The notes beneath the pieces were generated by a model, which worked only from the letters and a program-made list of their open reading frames with translations, was not told where the DNA came from and made no database searches. A stretch of 64,000 nt of DNA from Fortiea contorta PCC 7126. GTDB lineage: Bacteria; Cyanobacteriota; Cyanobacteriia; Cyanobacteriales; Nostocaceae. A program made the translations under genes and the position numbers. Location of the stretch: assembly GCF_000332295.1 (NCBI RefSeq), contig NZ_KB235930.1, forward strand, positions 1,555,895-1,619,894. Reading direction: 5' to 3'. Positions 1 through 9,850 of the stretch are shown in pieces (the stretch's first letter is position 1; every line of letters begins with the position of its first letter).

Positions 1-1
1 A

Positions 2-181
2 GCTAGCGGTAGTAGCGACAACACTGTGAAATTGTGGAATTTAGAAACAGGAAAAGAAATTCGCACTCTGAAGACTGGTTCAGGCTATATTTATGCTGTT
101 GCTAGTAGTCCTAATGGCAAAATGATCGCTAGTGGTGGAAGTGCGGATAATATTATTAAAATCTGGCAAATCTCAAACTAA
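2..181 (+). CDS. WD40-repeat protein, C-terminal end (partial)
   Basis: The window opens inside a reading frame that runs to TAA at 179-181. The 59 visible residues contain two WD40 blade endings (DNTVKLWNLETGKEI and DNIIKIWQISN) with the usual S/A-S-G-S-x-D turn, so this is the last part of a beta-propeller scaffold protein. The N-terminal domains, which would tell whether it is a kinase, caspase or NTPase fusion, lie outside the window. Its last 9 bases overlap tail-to-tail with the convergent deacetylase gene. Confidence 0.85.
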   Translation, partial: ASGSSDNTVKLWNLETGKEIRTLKTGSGYIYAVASSPNGKMIASGGSADNIIKIWQISN

Positions 182-1093
182 ACAGCATTCGATAGTAGCC
201 ATAACTGAGGCTGCTAGTGATGATAAATCGTAGCCACCCTCTAAACCAAAAACTATTTTTCTAGTAATACCTAAACAATAATTGCTGAATAAACCATAAT
301 CTTGTGGTTGTAAATTGATGCTGGCTAGAGGGTCGTCAGCATTAGCATCATACCCAGCGCTGATAATTAGTAAATCAGCTTGAAAATTGGCTAAAAAAGG
401 AACTATATTTTCACTAAATAGTGGTTGATACACACTCATATTACTACCCGGTGGCACGGGCAAATTTAAAACATTATCATAAAAGCCGCGCTCTACAGCC
501 CTACCAGTACCGGGATAGCATGGGTATTGATGGAGAGAACAGTAAGCAATTTGAGGGTGATTTTCCACGATCGCCTGTGTACCGTTGCCATGATGCACAT
601 CCCAATCTAAAATTGCTACACGGTCAATTCCGGGTTGTTTGAGGGCGTAAATAGCAGCGATCGCCGCATTGGAAAATAAGCAAAAGCCCATCCCTGCGTC
701 GCTTTCGGCGTGATGTCCCGGTGGACGAGCTAAAACAAAAGCCGGATTCTGGCTGGACAGCACGTTATCAACTCCATCCAGCCAAGCGTTTACTGCTAAT
801 AATGCTACATCATAACTGCGGGGAGATACGGGTGTATCGCCATCTAAATAACCGCCACCAGTAGCGGCGATTTCTCGAACTTTTTGAATGTAAGCTGGGG
901 TGTGGACTGTTTCTAAAAACGGGATGAGAGAGGGGTTTTCAGATACTGGTGTGGGTGAGAGCCAAGTAATTTTTTCTGCAAATGTAGATGATTTGAGTGC
1001 GTGAGCGATCGCACTTAATCGTTCTGGCCTCTCTGGATGGTATTTTCCCGTTTTGTGTTCGAGAAATTCATCGGTATAAATAACTGGTAGCAT
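173..1093 (-). CDS. Histone deacetylase family protein (acetoin utilization/HDAC-like)
   Basis: 306 residues, the normal length of bacterial class II HDAC-like zinc amidohydrolases, which remove acetyl groups from proteins, polyamines or small amides. The active site is complete: tandem histidines H127/H128 in RPPGHHAE, metal ligands D165 and H167 in ILDWDVHHGNGT, the third ligand D249 in SAGYDA and the transition-state tyrosine Y288 in GLEGGYD. No signal peptide, so cytoplasmic. Its 3' end overlaps the convergent WD40 gene by 9 bp. The natural substrate cannot be told from sequence. Confidence 0.92.
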   Translation of the reverse strand: MLPVIYTDEFLEHKTGKYHPERPERLSAIAHALKSSTFAEKITWLSPTPVSENPSLIPFLETVHTPAYIQKVREIAATGGGYLDGDTPVSPRSYDVALLAVNAWLDGVDNVLSSQNPAFVLARPPGHHAESDAGMGFCLFSNAAIAAIYALKQPGIDRVAILDWDVHHGNGTQAIVENHPQIAYCSLHQYPCYPGTGRAVERGFYDNVLNLPVPPGSNMSVYQPLFSENIVPFLANFQADLLIISAGYDANADDPLASINLQPQDYGLFSNYCLGITRKIVFGLEGGYDLSSLAASVMATIECCLV

Positions 1094-1141
1094 AAGCTAA
1101 AGCAGTTGAGCAGTAAGATACTGAATGCAATTGTCATCTTA

Positions 1142-1342
1142 CTACTGTTCGTCCAAATCAATCATCTCATCCGCTGGTTGATCATAGATTTCGGGAACGA
1201 TAGCCGGATTTCCCCGCAGTTCTGTAGGTGATTGTTGGCGCATCACATCGTCTATGTTGGGCGGATGTTTGATTTTGTCTAATAACTCCGGACTTAGTGG
1301 CGATGAATCACTTTCTGTATTGATATTATCTTTGTTAGTCAT
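1142..1342 (-). CDS. Small acidic protein of unknown function (66 aa)
   Basis: A 66-residue acidic, proline-rich protein with no membrane segment, cysteine or motif that I recognise. It lies between the deacetylase and lnt on the same strand with about 50 bp to the deacetylase start. The composition (many D, E, N, P, S) suggests a disordered soluble protein. It could be genuine, as cyanobacteria carry many such small conserved proteins, or a chance frame; no clear Shine-Dalgarno was seen. Confidence 0.5.
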   Translation of the reverse strand: MTNKDNINTESDSSPLSPELLDKIKHPPNIDDVMRQQSPTELRGNPAIVPEIYDQPADEMIDLDEQ

Positions 1343-1451
1343 GAATTTTTACCCAAGTTCACTTGGCCAGCTTAAAAGACATGATGACAAGATGCCTACT
1401 ATCTGCGGACTTAAGCTCAGAGTGGAGTTTTTGATGGTGAGGGGACTGTAT

Positions 1452-3011
1452 TTAATTTGGGGGATGTCGCCGAGAAATTAGGAGACTTAAGCCGCTGAGA
1501 GCTAATAGTGAAGGTGTCAACCAATCGCCCCAACGCACATATAACGTTTTTGTTTGGCGGCGATAAATGGTTTCGGCGTGGGTTTCGTAGGTGTTGTATC
1601 CAGATAACCACAAAGTTTTGCCGTGGGGATTGACAAAACCTGAATATCCTGTATTGGTGGCGCGGACTGCCCAGCGATCGCTTTCAATTGCCCGCATGAT
1701 ATCCTGGGCGTGATGCTGAAATGGCATTGCTGGGCTGTAATGAGCATCGTTGGAGGAACTGAGGATGAATTGTCCACCAGCCGCTGCTTGACGCCGAAAT
1801 ACTTCACCAAATGCCGATTCGTAACAAATACTAGCGATCGCTCTGCCAAAAGGTGTATCAAAAACTTGGTTATCTGCGCCTGGGACTTGGTGTGCATCTA
1901 GAGGCGATAAGCGTTGAATAATTGCGCCGAATACTTCTTCAAAAGGGATATATTCTCCCAATGGTACGAGTTTGGCTTTGTCGTAGCGGCTGAAGATTTC
2001 CCCTTTGCCTGTAACTGTAAATATACTGATAGCATAACTGCGTCCCTGTTCACCAAAAGCACCAATCCAAGCAACTACACCTTTTTCCTTAACTGCTGAG
2101 ACAAAAGATGTATTTTGCAAGTCCCGCTGGAAAATGGGTAAGGCGCCTTCGGGGGTGAGGATGGCATCTACACCTTGATCTGCTAGGCTGAGATAGCCGT
2201 TGGTGTAGGTTTCGACGACGCGATAAAATCCCTGGGGACGTAATAAAACTCCGTTGGGGATGTTACCTTGAATAATGCCAATTTTTAAGGCTGTGGTCGG
2301 TGGTTGGGCGAGGGGTTGAATGTATAAAAGCCAGCCTGCGAGATGGGATGTACACAGTAATATAGCGGCAACTGTGAGATATTTTAAATTAAGATTTACC
2401 CACCTCAGCCGTGTAGATAAAGTTTTGCGGTTAATCCAAGCTTCCGCAATTAAACCATTAACAGCAACTAAGACGGCTGTCACAGCGGTGGTTCCGGAGA
2501 TTTGTCCCAAATGTAAAATGATCAGGTTTTGTGGTGATTGGGTGTAAGCGAGGGAACTCCACCACAAGGGGCCTGCACTCCACAGGGCTTCTAAAGCACA
2601 CCAAGCTGATGTCGCTACGAGAACACGTAACAGCGGTTTTTGCTGTTGCAGATATCTTAGACAAATCGCCCAAGCGGTGACTAATGCTCCTCCCCAAAGA
2701 CTAATAAACAACCAGCAGACAAGGGTGATCATTAAACTCGGCCACCATGGCACACCCAACCATGTCATAGGGTGAATACCAGTAATCCAGGAAAGAGCGG
2801 TGCCGTGATAACCCATACCCCAAAGCAGGGGTAGGAGGAGGTTGGGTCGTTTGCTGACACCAAGAATCAATATCCATAAAGGGATGAGGGCTATCCATGC
2901 TAAAAACCAAGCACCCACAGGGGCGACGGTTAGTCCCATGAAAACCCCGCTCAAGAAGGATGAAGTATAAAGGCTCAAGGCTGAAATTAGTGTTTTTATT
3001 TCATACTTCAT
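1452..3011 (-). CDS. lnt: Apolipoprotein N-acyltransferase
   Basis: 519 residues. The N-terminal ~235 residues hold the six or so hydrophobic helices of Lnt; residues 243-470 form the nitrilase-like domain. The catalytic triad is visible: E288 (LTPEGALP), K345 (YDKAKLVPLGEYIPFE) and C396 (ASICYES). The enzyme transfers a fatty acyl chain from a phospholipid to the N-terminal cysteine of lipoproteins in the inner membrane. It follows the topoisomerase gene by 17 bp and is probably co-transcribed with it. The start region is odd: the ribosome binding site lies in a perfect 16-bp inverted repeat whose other arm is inside codons 15-20. M25 is an alternative start, but residues 17-26 match the first membrane helix, so I keep the long form. 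Confidence 0.93.
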   Translation of the reverse strand: MKYEIKTLISALSLYTSSFLSGVFMGLTVAPVGAWFLAWIALIPLWILILGVSKRPNLLLPLLWGMGYHGTALSWITGIHPMTWLGVPWWPSLMITLVCWLFISLWGGALVTAWAICLRYLQQQKPLLRVLVATSAWCALEALWSAGPLWWSSLAYTQSPQNLIILHLGQISGTTAVTAVLVAVNGLIAEAWINRKTLSTRLRWVNLNLKYLTVAAILLCTSHLAGWLLYIQPLAQPPTTALKIGIIQGNIPNGVLLRPQGFYRVVETYTNGYLSLADQGVDAILTPEGALPIFQRDLQNTSFVSAVKEKGVVAWIGAFGEQGRSYAISIFTVTGKGEIFSRYDKAKLVPLGEYIPFEEVFGAIIQRLSPLDAHQVPGADNQVFDTPFGRAIASICYESAFGEVFRRQAAAGGQFILSSSNDAHYSPAMPFQHHAQDIMRAIESDRWAVRATNTGYSGFVNPHGKTLWLSGYNTYETHAETIYRRQTKTLYVRWGDWLTPSLLALSGLSLLISRRHPPN

Positions 3012-3025
3012 ACTTCATCCTTCTT
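2953..3025 (-). promoter_or_regulatory. Perfect 16-bp inverted repeat over the lnt ribosome binding site
   Basis: Bases 2953-2968 and 3010-3025 are exact reverse complements (AAGAAGGATGAAGTAT), separated by 41 bases. In the lnt mRNA the upstream arm contains the Shine-Dalgarno-like AAGGA and runs into the first ATG; the downstream arm lies in the coding sequence. Pairing would hide the translation start. The same GGATGAAG/CTTCATCC words recur in other spacers of this genome, so it may also be an invaded repeat. Confidence 0.5.
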
Positions 3026-3028
3026 CCT

Positions 3029-5608
3029 TTATTCAGCTTCTTCGACTTCGCCTGCATCCGGAGGAACGATCGCTACTCCGGTAATGGCGTCGTCTTCGTC
3101 TAAACGCTGCACTCTCACACCTGTTGCTGACCGCGATTGTACAGAAATTGCATTCACAGCTTGGCGGATGATTATACCACGATTTGTGACCATCATGATT
3201 TCATCATCGTCATTATTCACAATCCGTAAGGTGGCTAATTGGTCTTTGGTTTTGCGGTTTTTAAATTTGGTCGCCATTAAGCCTTGACCGGCGCGATTTT
3301 GCAGTCGGAATTGAGCGACGGGGACGCGTTTTCCGTAACCGCCGTTGGTAATGACTAATACCCACGGGCCGACACTACCGTTTGCTGCTACTTCTGTGGT
3401 TTCTTCGTTGTTTTCAATTTCTTCGGTTTCGATTTCTTCGATTTCACTGTCGCTAAATGTTTCTAAAATGGCTGCAGGCAGGATATCCATCCCCACTAAT
3501 TCGTCTTTGGCTTTCAATTTCATGGCTTTGACGCCACGAGTCGCCCGACTGAGGGGACGCAGTTGTTCATGGTTACAGCGGAAATGAATCGCCATCCCTT
3601 GTCGAGAACCGATGAGGACGCTATCTTCGACTCTGGCGCGTCTTACCCAGCGGAGTTGGTCGCCTTCTTCTAGGGAAATAGCGATTAAGCCGTTGGCGCG
3701 GATGTTATTGAAGGCGGCTAATTCGGTTTTTTTGATGTTCCCACCTTTGGTGAGCATGACCAAGTATTCTTCGTTACTGAACTCGTCCACCGGCACAATG
3801 GAGGTAATTTTCTCTTCCTTGGGGATGGGAAGCATTTGCACGATGGGTGTGCCGCGACTAGCACGGGAACTTACGGGAATTTGGTAGGCTTTGAGGCAAT
3901 AGACGACACCGCGATCGCTAAAAAATAACACGCTATCATGATCGCAACAGGTCAAGAAATGCTCGATGTTATCATCATCTTTGACCTTAGCTCCAGCTTT
4001 TCCTCTGGTGGCGCGGCTTTGGGCTTCAAAGGTGTTGACAGGCATCCGTTTGATGTAACCTTGTTCTGTCAACAGAATGATGGCTTTTTCGTTAGCAATC
4101 AAATCCCGTTCGTCGATTTCCCCTTCGGCGTGGGTAATTACCGTGCGTCTGGGTGTAGCAAAACTGGTTTTGAGTTGGGTAACTTCAGTTTCAATAATTT
4201 CTAGCACCCTTTCCCGCCGTGCCAAAATATCCTGCAAGTCAGCGATTTGTGTTTGCAAGTCTTCGTGTTCGATGCGGATTTTATCGGCTTCTAGGGCTGT
4301 TAATCGCCGCAGTTGCATTTGTAAAATCGCGTCGGCTTGGACTTCCGAAAGTCCGTAGGTGGTGATTAATTCGCCTTTGGCGGTGGGGGTGTCGGCAGCA
4401 TGGCGAATTAAGTTGATAATTGCGTCTAAATGTGCTAAAGCAATTAATAAACCTTGCAGCAGGTGGTCTCTTTCTTCAGCTTTCCGCAGTTCGTAACGGG
4501 TGCGTCTGTTGATGGATTCGATGCGGAAATCGAGGAAGACTTCCAAGAACTGCTTGATGGTGAGGATTTGGGGTTCGCCATTCACCAAAGCCAACATGTT
4601 CGCCCCAAAATTGGCTTGGAGTGGAGTTTGTTTGTAGAGGTTGTTGAGGACAACGCGGGGGTAAGCATCACGCTTCAATTCAATCACTATTCGCATCCCA
4701 TCGCGATCGCTTTCGTCTCGAATATCTGCAATCCCTTCTATGCGTTTGTCGTTGACCAATTCAGCAATTTTTTCAATCAGCGCGGCTTTGTTGGTTTGGT
4801 ATGGTAATTCGGTAACGATAATTGCTTCTCGTTCCGGACGATTCCGCTGTTCGATGGTTTCAATGTTGGCGACACCCCGCATGGTAATAGAACCGCGCCC
4901 GGTGGTGTAGGCTTCTTTAATTGCGGTTGTGCCGAGAATTTGCGCTCCTGTGGGGAAGTCTGGCCCGTGGATGTATTGCATTAACTGCAGCGCCGTGATT
5001 TCGGGGTTGTGAATCAGCGCCACCAAGCCATCAATCAATTCGCCGAGATTGTGGGGCGGGATGTTGGTCGCCATCCCCACGGCGATTCCAGAGGAGCCGT
5101 TGAGTAGTAGTTGGGGGACGCGGGCTGGTAACACTGTTGGTTCTTGCTGGGAACCGTCGAAGTTATCAGCAAAGTCTACGGTTTCTGATTCAATGTCGTG
5201 GAGGAGGGCGGCGCCGGTTAATGCTTGCAAGCGGCATTCTGTATAACGCATTGCCGCTGGGGGATCGTTATCTACGGAACCAAAGTTACCATGTCCGTTG
5301 ATCAGGGGCGATCGCATGGAGAAATCCTGTGCCATCCGCACCAAAGCATCATACACCGCTGTGTCACCGTGGGGGTGGTATTTACCCAGTACTTCCCCGA
5401 CTACACGGGCGCATTTGCGAAACGGGCGATCGTGGGTCAAACCCAACTCATGCATGGCGTAGAGGATGCGACGATGCACAGGTTTTAGACCATCCCTGGC
5501 ATCTGGTAGCGCCCGACCCACAATCACACTCATGGCGTATTCCAGATAAGACCGGGACATTTCGTTCCGCAGATCTGTTGGGATAATCCTCTCCTGTGAG
5601 GTTGTCAT
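3029..5608 (-). CDS. gyrA: DNA gyrase (or topoisomerase IV) subunit A
   Basis: 859 residues, full length for a type IIA topoisomerase A subunit, which breaks and rejoins the transported DNA gate. The catalytic tyrosine is Y122 in AAMRYTE; the winged-helix region has [10 protein letters not shown] with T83 and D87 at the quinolone-determining positions. The C-terminal half carries the six-bladed DNA-wrapping pinwheel. At the place of the GyrA box (QRRGGKG in E. coli) the protein reads [10 protein letters not shown], so the paralogue ParC is not excluded. A GluGlu-rich insert ([15 protein letters not shown]) lies between C-terminal blades. It starts with ATG at 5608 and is followed closely by lnt. 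Confidence 0.9.
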   Translation of the reverse strand: MTTSQERIIPTDLRNEMSRSYLEYAMSVIVGRALPDARDGLKPVHRRILYAMHELGLTHDRPFRKCARVVGEVLGKYHPHGDTAVYDALVRMAQDFSMRSPLINGHGNFGSVDNDPPAAMRYTECRLQALTGAALLHDIESETVDFADNFDGSQQEPTVLPARVPQLLLNGSSGIAVGMATNIPPHNLGELIDGLVALIHNPEITALQLMQYIHGPDFPTGAQILGTTAIKEAYTTGRGSITMRGVANIETIEQRNRPEREAIIVTELPYQTNKAALIEKIAELVNDKRIEGIADIRDESDRDGMRIVIELKRDAYPRVVLNNLYKQTPLQANFGANMLALVNGEPQILTIKQFLEVFLDFRIESINRRTRYELRKAEERDHLLQGLLIALAHLDAIINLIRHAADTPTAKGELITTYGLSEVQADAILQMQLRRLTALEADKIRIEHEDLQTQIADLQDILARRERVLEIIETEVTQLKTSFATPRRTVITHAEGEIDERDLIANEKAIILLTEQGYIKRMPVNTFEAQSRATRGKAGAKVKDDDNIEHFLTCCDHDSVLFFSDRGVVYCLKAYQIPVSSRASRGTPIVQMLPIPKEEKITSIVPVDEFSNEEYLVMLTKGGNIKKTELAAFNNIRANGLIAISLEEGDQLRWVRRARVEDSVLIGSRQGMAIHFRCNHEQLRPLSRATRGVKAMKLKAKDELVGMDILPAAILETFSDSEIEEIETEEIENNEETTEVAANGSVGPWVLVITNGGYGKRVPVAQFRLQNRAGQGLMATKFKNRKTKDQLATLRIVNNDDDEIMMVTNRGIIIRQAVNAISVQSRSATGVRVQRLDEDDAITGVAIVPPDAGEVEEAE

Positions 5609-6216
5609 AACCTAAAAAACTCCAAAATTGTAGATTGTAGGCTTTCGAGTTGAAAAAACACGAAATTAATTCAAAATTTCTCTTGAATAATTGCTATATC
5701 CTGATACGATTTTAACACGCATTGCCTTTTTTTGCCCGGAGAGGAAGTAGGTGCAAAATTAAGAAACTAAAACATCAAAATTGGAACTTATTATAGTTCG
5801 TAATTATAATTTATGTTTGTGTATATTTTGTAGAATTTAAAGGGATAAAAAACATGGCTTTTTGTTTGGTTTTCTAGATGGAAGTCTCACGCAAAGGCGC
5901 AAAGACGCTAAGGAAAATTCCTTTCTTTTTACATATGAATATATGGTTGGAAATTTAATATTTAGAAATTTTTTAGATGAAATTGTTTGGTAATGTCTGA
6001 GTAAAGGAGTGTGTATTGGCGATTAATTATTGATGGCAAATTACAAGTGAATGAATATCGATGGCATCCTCTGATATCGGCTGCGTGAAGGTTGCTATTC
6101 AAGAGAATAAATATTTCTAATTAACTATCAAGTAGATCAGCTTTGTCAAAATTATCAAGATAGGTCATTTTTTCGTTCAATTATCAAAGATTAATGGTAG
6201 GATTTTAATTTTATAT
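5609..6216. other. 608-bp intergenic region, AT-rich, with iterated repeat
   Basis: Divergent spacer between the topoisomerase gene and the nucleotidyltransferase gene; it must hold both promoters. At about 5888-5916 it carries the Nostoc-type degenerate iteration CGCAAAGGCGCAAAGACGC, which recurs near 18040 and 34970. I see no credible ORF, hairpin terminator or RNA gene in the rest. Confidence 0.6.
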
Positions 6217-6798
6217 TTGACAGTTTCAGATGGTGAAATGGATAGTAACACGAATTTGCAGAAAATTCTGGCTGATTCGCCTGTTGGCGTTGTATTAAGA
6301 GCAATCTCGCTTGTAAACCTTCCTAACTGGTGGTTAGCAGGAGGTGCGGTGCGAAACACAGTTTGGCGGACAATTTTTAATCCTCAATGTGAATTAATTA
6401 TTAATGACTTTGATATTGCATTTTTTGATGAACAAGGAAACCGTTCTCAAGAACTAGCAGCAAAAACAATCCTCACACAAAAATTTCCTGGTTATGAATT
6501 TGATGTCAAAAATCAGGCGAGTTTTGCTCGTTGGCGCCCAGGTCGCAGAACCTACACTAGTACAGAAGATGGGATTTGCGAATGGCTACACACCGCTACT
6601 GCTGTGGGAGTGAGGTTAGACCCACAAGGACAATGGCAATTTTTCACTCCCTACGGCTTAGATGACTTGTTCAATGGAATCATTCTACCGACACCAGTCC
6701 ACACTCACAACCCAAAAGCACAGGAAAAAGCCACTAGTTTTCTGCAAAAGTGTCCTTGTTTAAAAATAGGCGTTAGGGAAAAGAGTTTTGACCCTTGA
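6217..6798 (+). CDS. Nucleotidyltransferase family protein (COG3575-like)
   Basis: 193 residues from a TTG at 6217, or 186 from the in-frame ATG at 6238, which I consider equally likely. The segment LPNWWLAGGAVRNTVW followed by INDFDIAFFDE is the GG...D-x-D signature of a minimal nucleotidyltransferase fold, matching the small bacterial COG3575 family of putative nucleotidyltransferases. The target is unknown. It has no operon partner: a GC-rich repeat mosaic separates it from the next gene. Confidence 0.8.
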   Translation: MTVSDGEMDSNTNLQKILADSPVGVVLRAISLVNLPNWWLAGGAVRNTVWRTIFNPQCELIINDFDIAFFDEQGNRSQELAAKTILTQKFPGYEFDVKNQASFARWRPGRRTYTSTEDGICEWLHTATAVGVRLDPQGQWQFFTPYGLDDLFNGIILPTPVHTHNPKAQEKATSFLQKCPCLKIGVREKSFDP

Positions 6799-6839
6799 CA
6801 ACAAATCCTCTTTATAGTACATTTATACTATAAAAATTC

Positions 6840-7200
6840 TTTGCGTACCTCTGTCTTGAAAAGTTTTGTGGAAGCGCAAAGTTGCAAAGCTCGCCACGGG
6901 GATACGACAGGTCGGCAGACTTTGCGGCGGTTGCCTGTACCGTCCCGCCAAACTTTGTAAGAAGGAGACCTTCCCCACAACGCCAGTTGCTACCCTGCGG
7001 GAAGCCGCTCCGCGTCTACAAGTCGAGCCAGCCGCTTGCGGAGGTTCCCTCCGTTGTGCGGACTGGCGTGGGAAACCCTTTCGGCAGTCGCTCATGGGGG
7101 AAACCCCCAAGACCGCGCTGCCTCACCCCAGCACTGGCTCAACTTTTCGCCGCGCCAACCTCCTCATACCTCTGCGTTGAAAAAGCCGTGAATGGTATGA
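6840..7200. repeat. GC-rich mosaic of iterated palindromic repeats
   Basis: The 431-bp spacer 6799-7229 is filled by a GC-rich block that stands out in an AT-rich genome. It contains the iterated element ending AGCCGCTCCGCGTCTAC at 6995-7019 (other copies at 18007-18030 inverted and 18265-18290), the hairpin TGGGGGAAACCCCCA near 7095, and GCGTACCT/CTTTGCG words. Reading frames on both strands through it are side effects of its base composition. These are known as dispersed non-coding repeats of Nostoc-like genomes; their function is unknown. Confidence 0.75.
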
Positions 7201-7229
7201 GAAACCCAATACTATAGGAGAATAAAATT

Positions 7230-7637
7230 ATGAAACTATCAAAAGTAGACTTGAGCGATATAATTGCGATCGCTCATGCTGATGGTCATTTACAATTGTT
7301 GCTTAACCGCGGTGACGAATTAGATTTGTTGGAGATTCCTGCGCCTCTGGCTGCTTATGAAGGATTGCAGCAGTTGCATGAAATAATTTCTGAGTCTACT
7401 CCTTTGCCCATAGCACCAGAACCTATCGCCATGTTACCAGTTAGTTCAGCAATGGCGAGTGCTGTTGGTTACGATAGCGACGAGCAAATTTTACAAGTTG
7501 AATTTCATACTGGAGCAGTTTATCAATATTCGGGAGTTGATTTGGACACTTGGGAGGATTTCCATGAGTCTGATTCTATTGGCAGATTTTTTAATCAAGA
7601 GATTAAAGGTCAATTTTGCAGTGAAAGGATAGATTAA
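7230..7637 (+). CDS. KTSC domain-containing protein
   Basis: 135 residues from an ATG preceded by AGGAG. Residues 1-60 are an uncharacterised N-terminal part (KLSKVDLSDIIAIAHADGH). Residues about 74-132 form a KTSC domain: SAMASAVGYDSDEQILQVEF, then GAVYQYSGVD and the ending SIGRFFNQEIKGQF. In related proteins the first motif is S-S-x-I-x-x-[VI]-G-Y. KTSC is a short domain found alone or next to lysyl-tRNA synthetase modules and may bind RNA; its biochemical role is not settled. Confidence 0.85.
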   Translation: MKLSKVDLSDIIAIAHADGHLQLLLNRGDELDLLEIPAPLAAYEGLQQLHEIISESTPLPIAPEPIAMLPVSSAMASAVGYDSDEQILQVEFHTGAVYQYSGVDLDTWEDFHESDSIGRFFNQEIKGQFCSERID

Positions 7638-7657
7638 ACTTCAGTAAATCAACTTTT

Positions 7658-9850
7658 TTATTTGGTCACATTCTTCTGAGCACTCTCTAATTTTTGCCTC
7701 AGATAACCTATTGGTAGAGCTTTAATAGCATAACGTGCGAAGAAAATCCGCTCTTTGCGAGAGAATTTCAATTCGCTAGACAAAGCACGCAGAATTTCAG
7801 CACCAGCAATCAGATTATCTGCTGAAAAAACATCTGTCCTAATCTTTTCTATATCCTTTTGAATTTGCTCTCGTTGTTCAGCGGTACATCTGCTGAGGTC
7901 TGGTGCAAATAAAGTCTTTTGATCTCGTGTAGCATTAAAATAAAATGTATTGATATCTTCTGGGGAAATTTCTCCAAATCGAGCTGCTTTTTCATCCCTA
8001 AGATTTTCGATAATTTGTTCTCGTTGACAAGGGCGTGTTAGGGTATATAATGCCCAGGAAATACCACCTGCTAAATATACTCTAGGTGAGTTTTGGATTC
8101 CAGGTTTACGCTGTAGTACATCTCTAATTTGTGGCACTAATACTTTAAGTTTCGTATTTTCTGCTGCTTTAGTAAAGTCTGCATTTCCTTGACTGTTGCT
8201 GATTTCTTTAGTAAAAGTTTTTGTGCCCAAAGGAATTGAAAATGTTATGTCTTCACCTTGTTTAGTACTTTTCTGATATGCTCCTTTAGTATTGCCAGAG
8301 CCAATATCAATCATCACAACTTCTTTACGTCTCCATTCTGGAACTACACCGCTAAAGACAAAGTTAGCTTCTTCTTCAGCAGAAATAAACTCCACTGCTC
8401 GCCCAGTTTCTTGCTGAATTTCTTGCGCCAAAGCATCCTTATGGGGAGCTTTTGACGCAACTCCACTACTACCATAAATTACTATTTGCTCACAAGGTAT
8501 ATTAAAGCGTTTCTGGATTTCACTGAACATACCTTTAACACCATCAACCGCTTCTTTCTGCGCTTTGGGGTCAACGGCGTTTGCATTTCGCTGTTCAATC
8601 TCTTCGTCTCGAATAACGAATTTAAATCCTTCTTCATTGAGGTTTGGCAATTCTTGAATCACTTCTCCTTTGATACCTGTACTACCCACCTCAATAACAC
8701 CATACAAATTACCAGATTTTCTCACAAGAGTACTTTCGCTACATTGTTGAGACGACAATTTTTTTACATCTGCTGTATTTCCTGGGTTCACAGATTGCTG
8801 TGTAGTATTCCCTTTATTAAAGACAATACTAAAAATCGCTCCTCCAGACAACAAAACGAGTAGTAATCCACCAAGAAGAATCGGTAAACCAACAAGATTT
8901 TTTTTGGGTAGCACAGTTTTTTGCTGTTCTTCAGAAGCTATAGAAATAGCGGGAACTTTTTGTTGAAAAACTGCTAATTTTTGTAAAATTTTATCTGCAC
9001 TGGTAATACGTTGTCCTAAAGGTGCAATTAACTGATCAATAATGCTGATAAACTGTGGTGAAATAGAATTAGCAAACTGATGCCACTCTAACTTATTATT
9101 AATATAAGGCAGTTCTTTGATGTCTTTTCCTGTAAGTAAATAAACGAATGTTAGCCCAAGGAAAAAGAAATCAGATTGAGAGGAATATTTTCTTTGTGTT
9201 TGTTTTTCTGCTATGTAATTAGGGCGAGATATATTAGCGCTTACTCCTATGGGAGCTTGAACTGTAGGAAATTGCTCTATGTCCGTAACCTCTCCAAAGC
9301 CAGTTAGTAGTAAGTGTTCGTTTGACTGGAGAATAATATTTGAGGGCTTAATATTTTTATGGATAATTCCTTGTTGATGAATTTCTTTGAGAATATGCAC
9401 TAACTGTTCTAGCCATACAACAGCATATTTTTCTTCGATTCCTCTACCTAATTGTTTGATATAATCTTCTAAATTTATCCCTACAATGTTTTCCATAACT
9501 ACGCAATGTAGGGATATTTGATCATTTTTTGTAGTGTATTCAAAACAATCTTCAATTTTAGGAATTTTTGGATGATTGAACTGGCTTAAAAGTTTAAAAT
9601 CTCGCTCAAATATCTCGATTATTTCTTGTTTATAAATGTCTTCTTTCAGTTCCGATTGTTTAAGTACTTTCAAAACTTTAAGTACACCTTGATGCATTAC
9701 TTCATAGGTCTCAGTATAGCTTTCTTGCTTATTCAATAACTTCAGAACTTGGTAGCGTCCATGCAGTAGCAATTCTGAACCACATTTCTGGCAAAATAAA
9801 ACGCCATTAGGATTAGTAAACCTACATTCCGGATTAATACAAAGACTCAT
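7658..9850 (-). CDS. Zinc-ribbon / pseudokinase / membrane / Ppx-GppA-like fusion protein
   Basis: 730 residues. N-terminal zinc ribbon (C4, C9, C20, C23), then a Ser/Thr-kinase fold (about 30-290), one membrane helix (about 319-343) and a C-terminal actin-like ATPase domain of the Ppx/GppA type (about 383-720, with GVIEVGSTGIKG at 384 and MIDIGSGNTKG at 513). The kinase part looks dead: HRD is HKN (164-166), DFG is GFG (184-186) and the glycine loop is degenerate, though a VAIK-type lysine (K61) and the catalytic-loop K168/N171 remain. The topology would place the phosphatase-like domain on the other side of the membrane from the kinase fold. Ppx/GppA enzymes hydrolyse polyphosphate or pppGpp; whether this domain is active cannot be told. 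Single gene, no operon. Confidence 0.8.
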   Translation of the reverse strand: MSLCINPECRFTNPNGVLFCQKCGSELLLHGRYQVLKLLNKQESYTETYEVMHQGVLKVLKVLKQSELKEDIYKQEIIEIFERDFKLLSQFNHPKIPKIEDCFEYTTKNDQISLHCVVMENIVGINLEDYIKQLGRGIEEKYAVVWLEQLVHILKEIHQQGIIHKNIKPSNIILQSNEHLLLTGFGEVTDIEQFPTVQAPIGVSANISRPNYIAEKQTQRKYSSQSDFFFLGLTFVYLLTGKDIKELPYINNKLEWHQFANSISPQFISIIDQLIAPLGQRITSADKILQKLAVFQQKVPAISIASEEQQKTVLPKKNLVGLPILLGGLLLVLLSGGAIFSIVFNKGNTTQQSVNPGNTADVKKLSSQQCSESTLVRKSGNLYGVIEVGSTGIKGEVIQELPNLNEEGFKFVIRDEEIEQRNANAVDPKAQKEAVDGVKGMFSEIQKRFNIPCEQIVIYGSSGVASKAPHKDALAQEIQQETGRAVEFISAEEEANFVFSGVVPEWRRKEVVMIDIGSGNTKGAYQKSTKQGEDITFSIPLGTKTFTKEISNSQGNADFTKAAENTKLKVLVPQIRDVLQRKPGIQNSPRVYLAGGISWALYTLTRPCQREQIIENLRDEKAARFGEISPEDINTFYFNATRDQKTLFAPDLSRCTAEQREQIQKDIEKIRTDVFSADNLIAGAEILRALSSELKFSRKERIFFARYAIKALPIGYLRQKLESAQKNVTK

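Noticed and set aside
6823-7217. Three overlapping open frames of 95-111 codons
   Set aside because: They lie in a mosaic of GC-rich palindromic repeats, overlap each other on both strands and have no start signals or recognisable folds.
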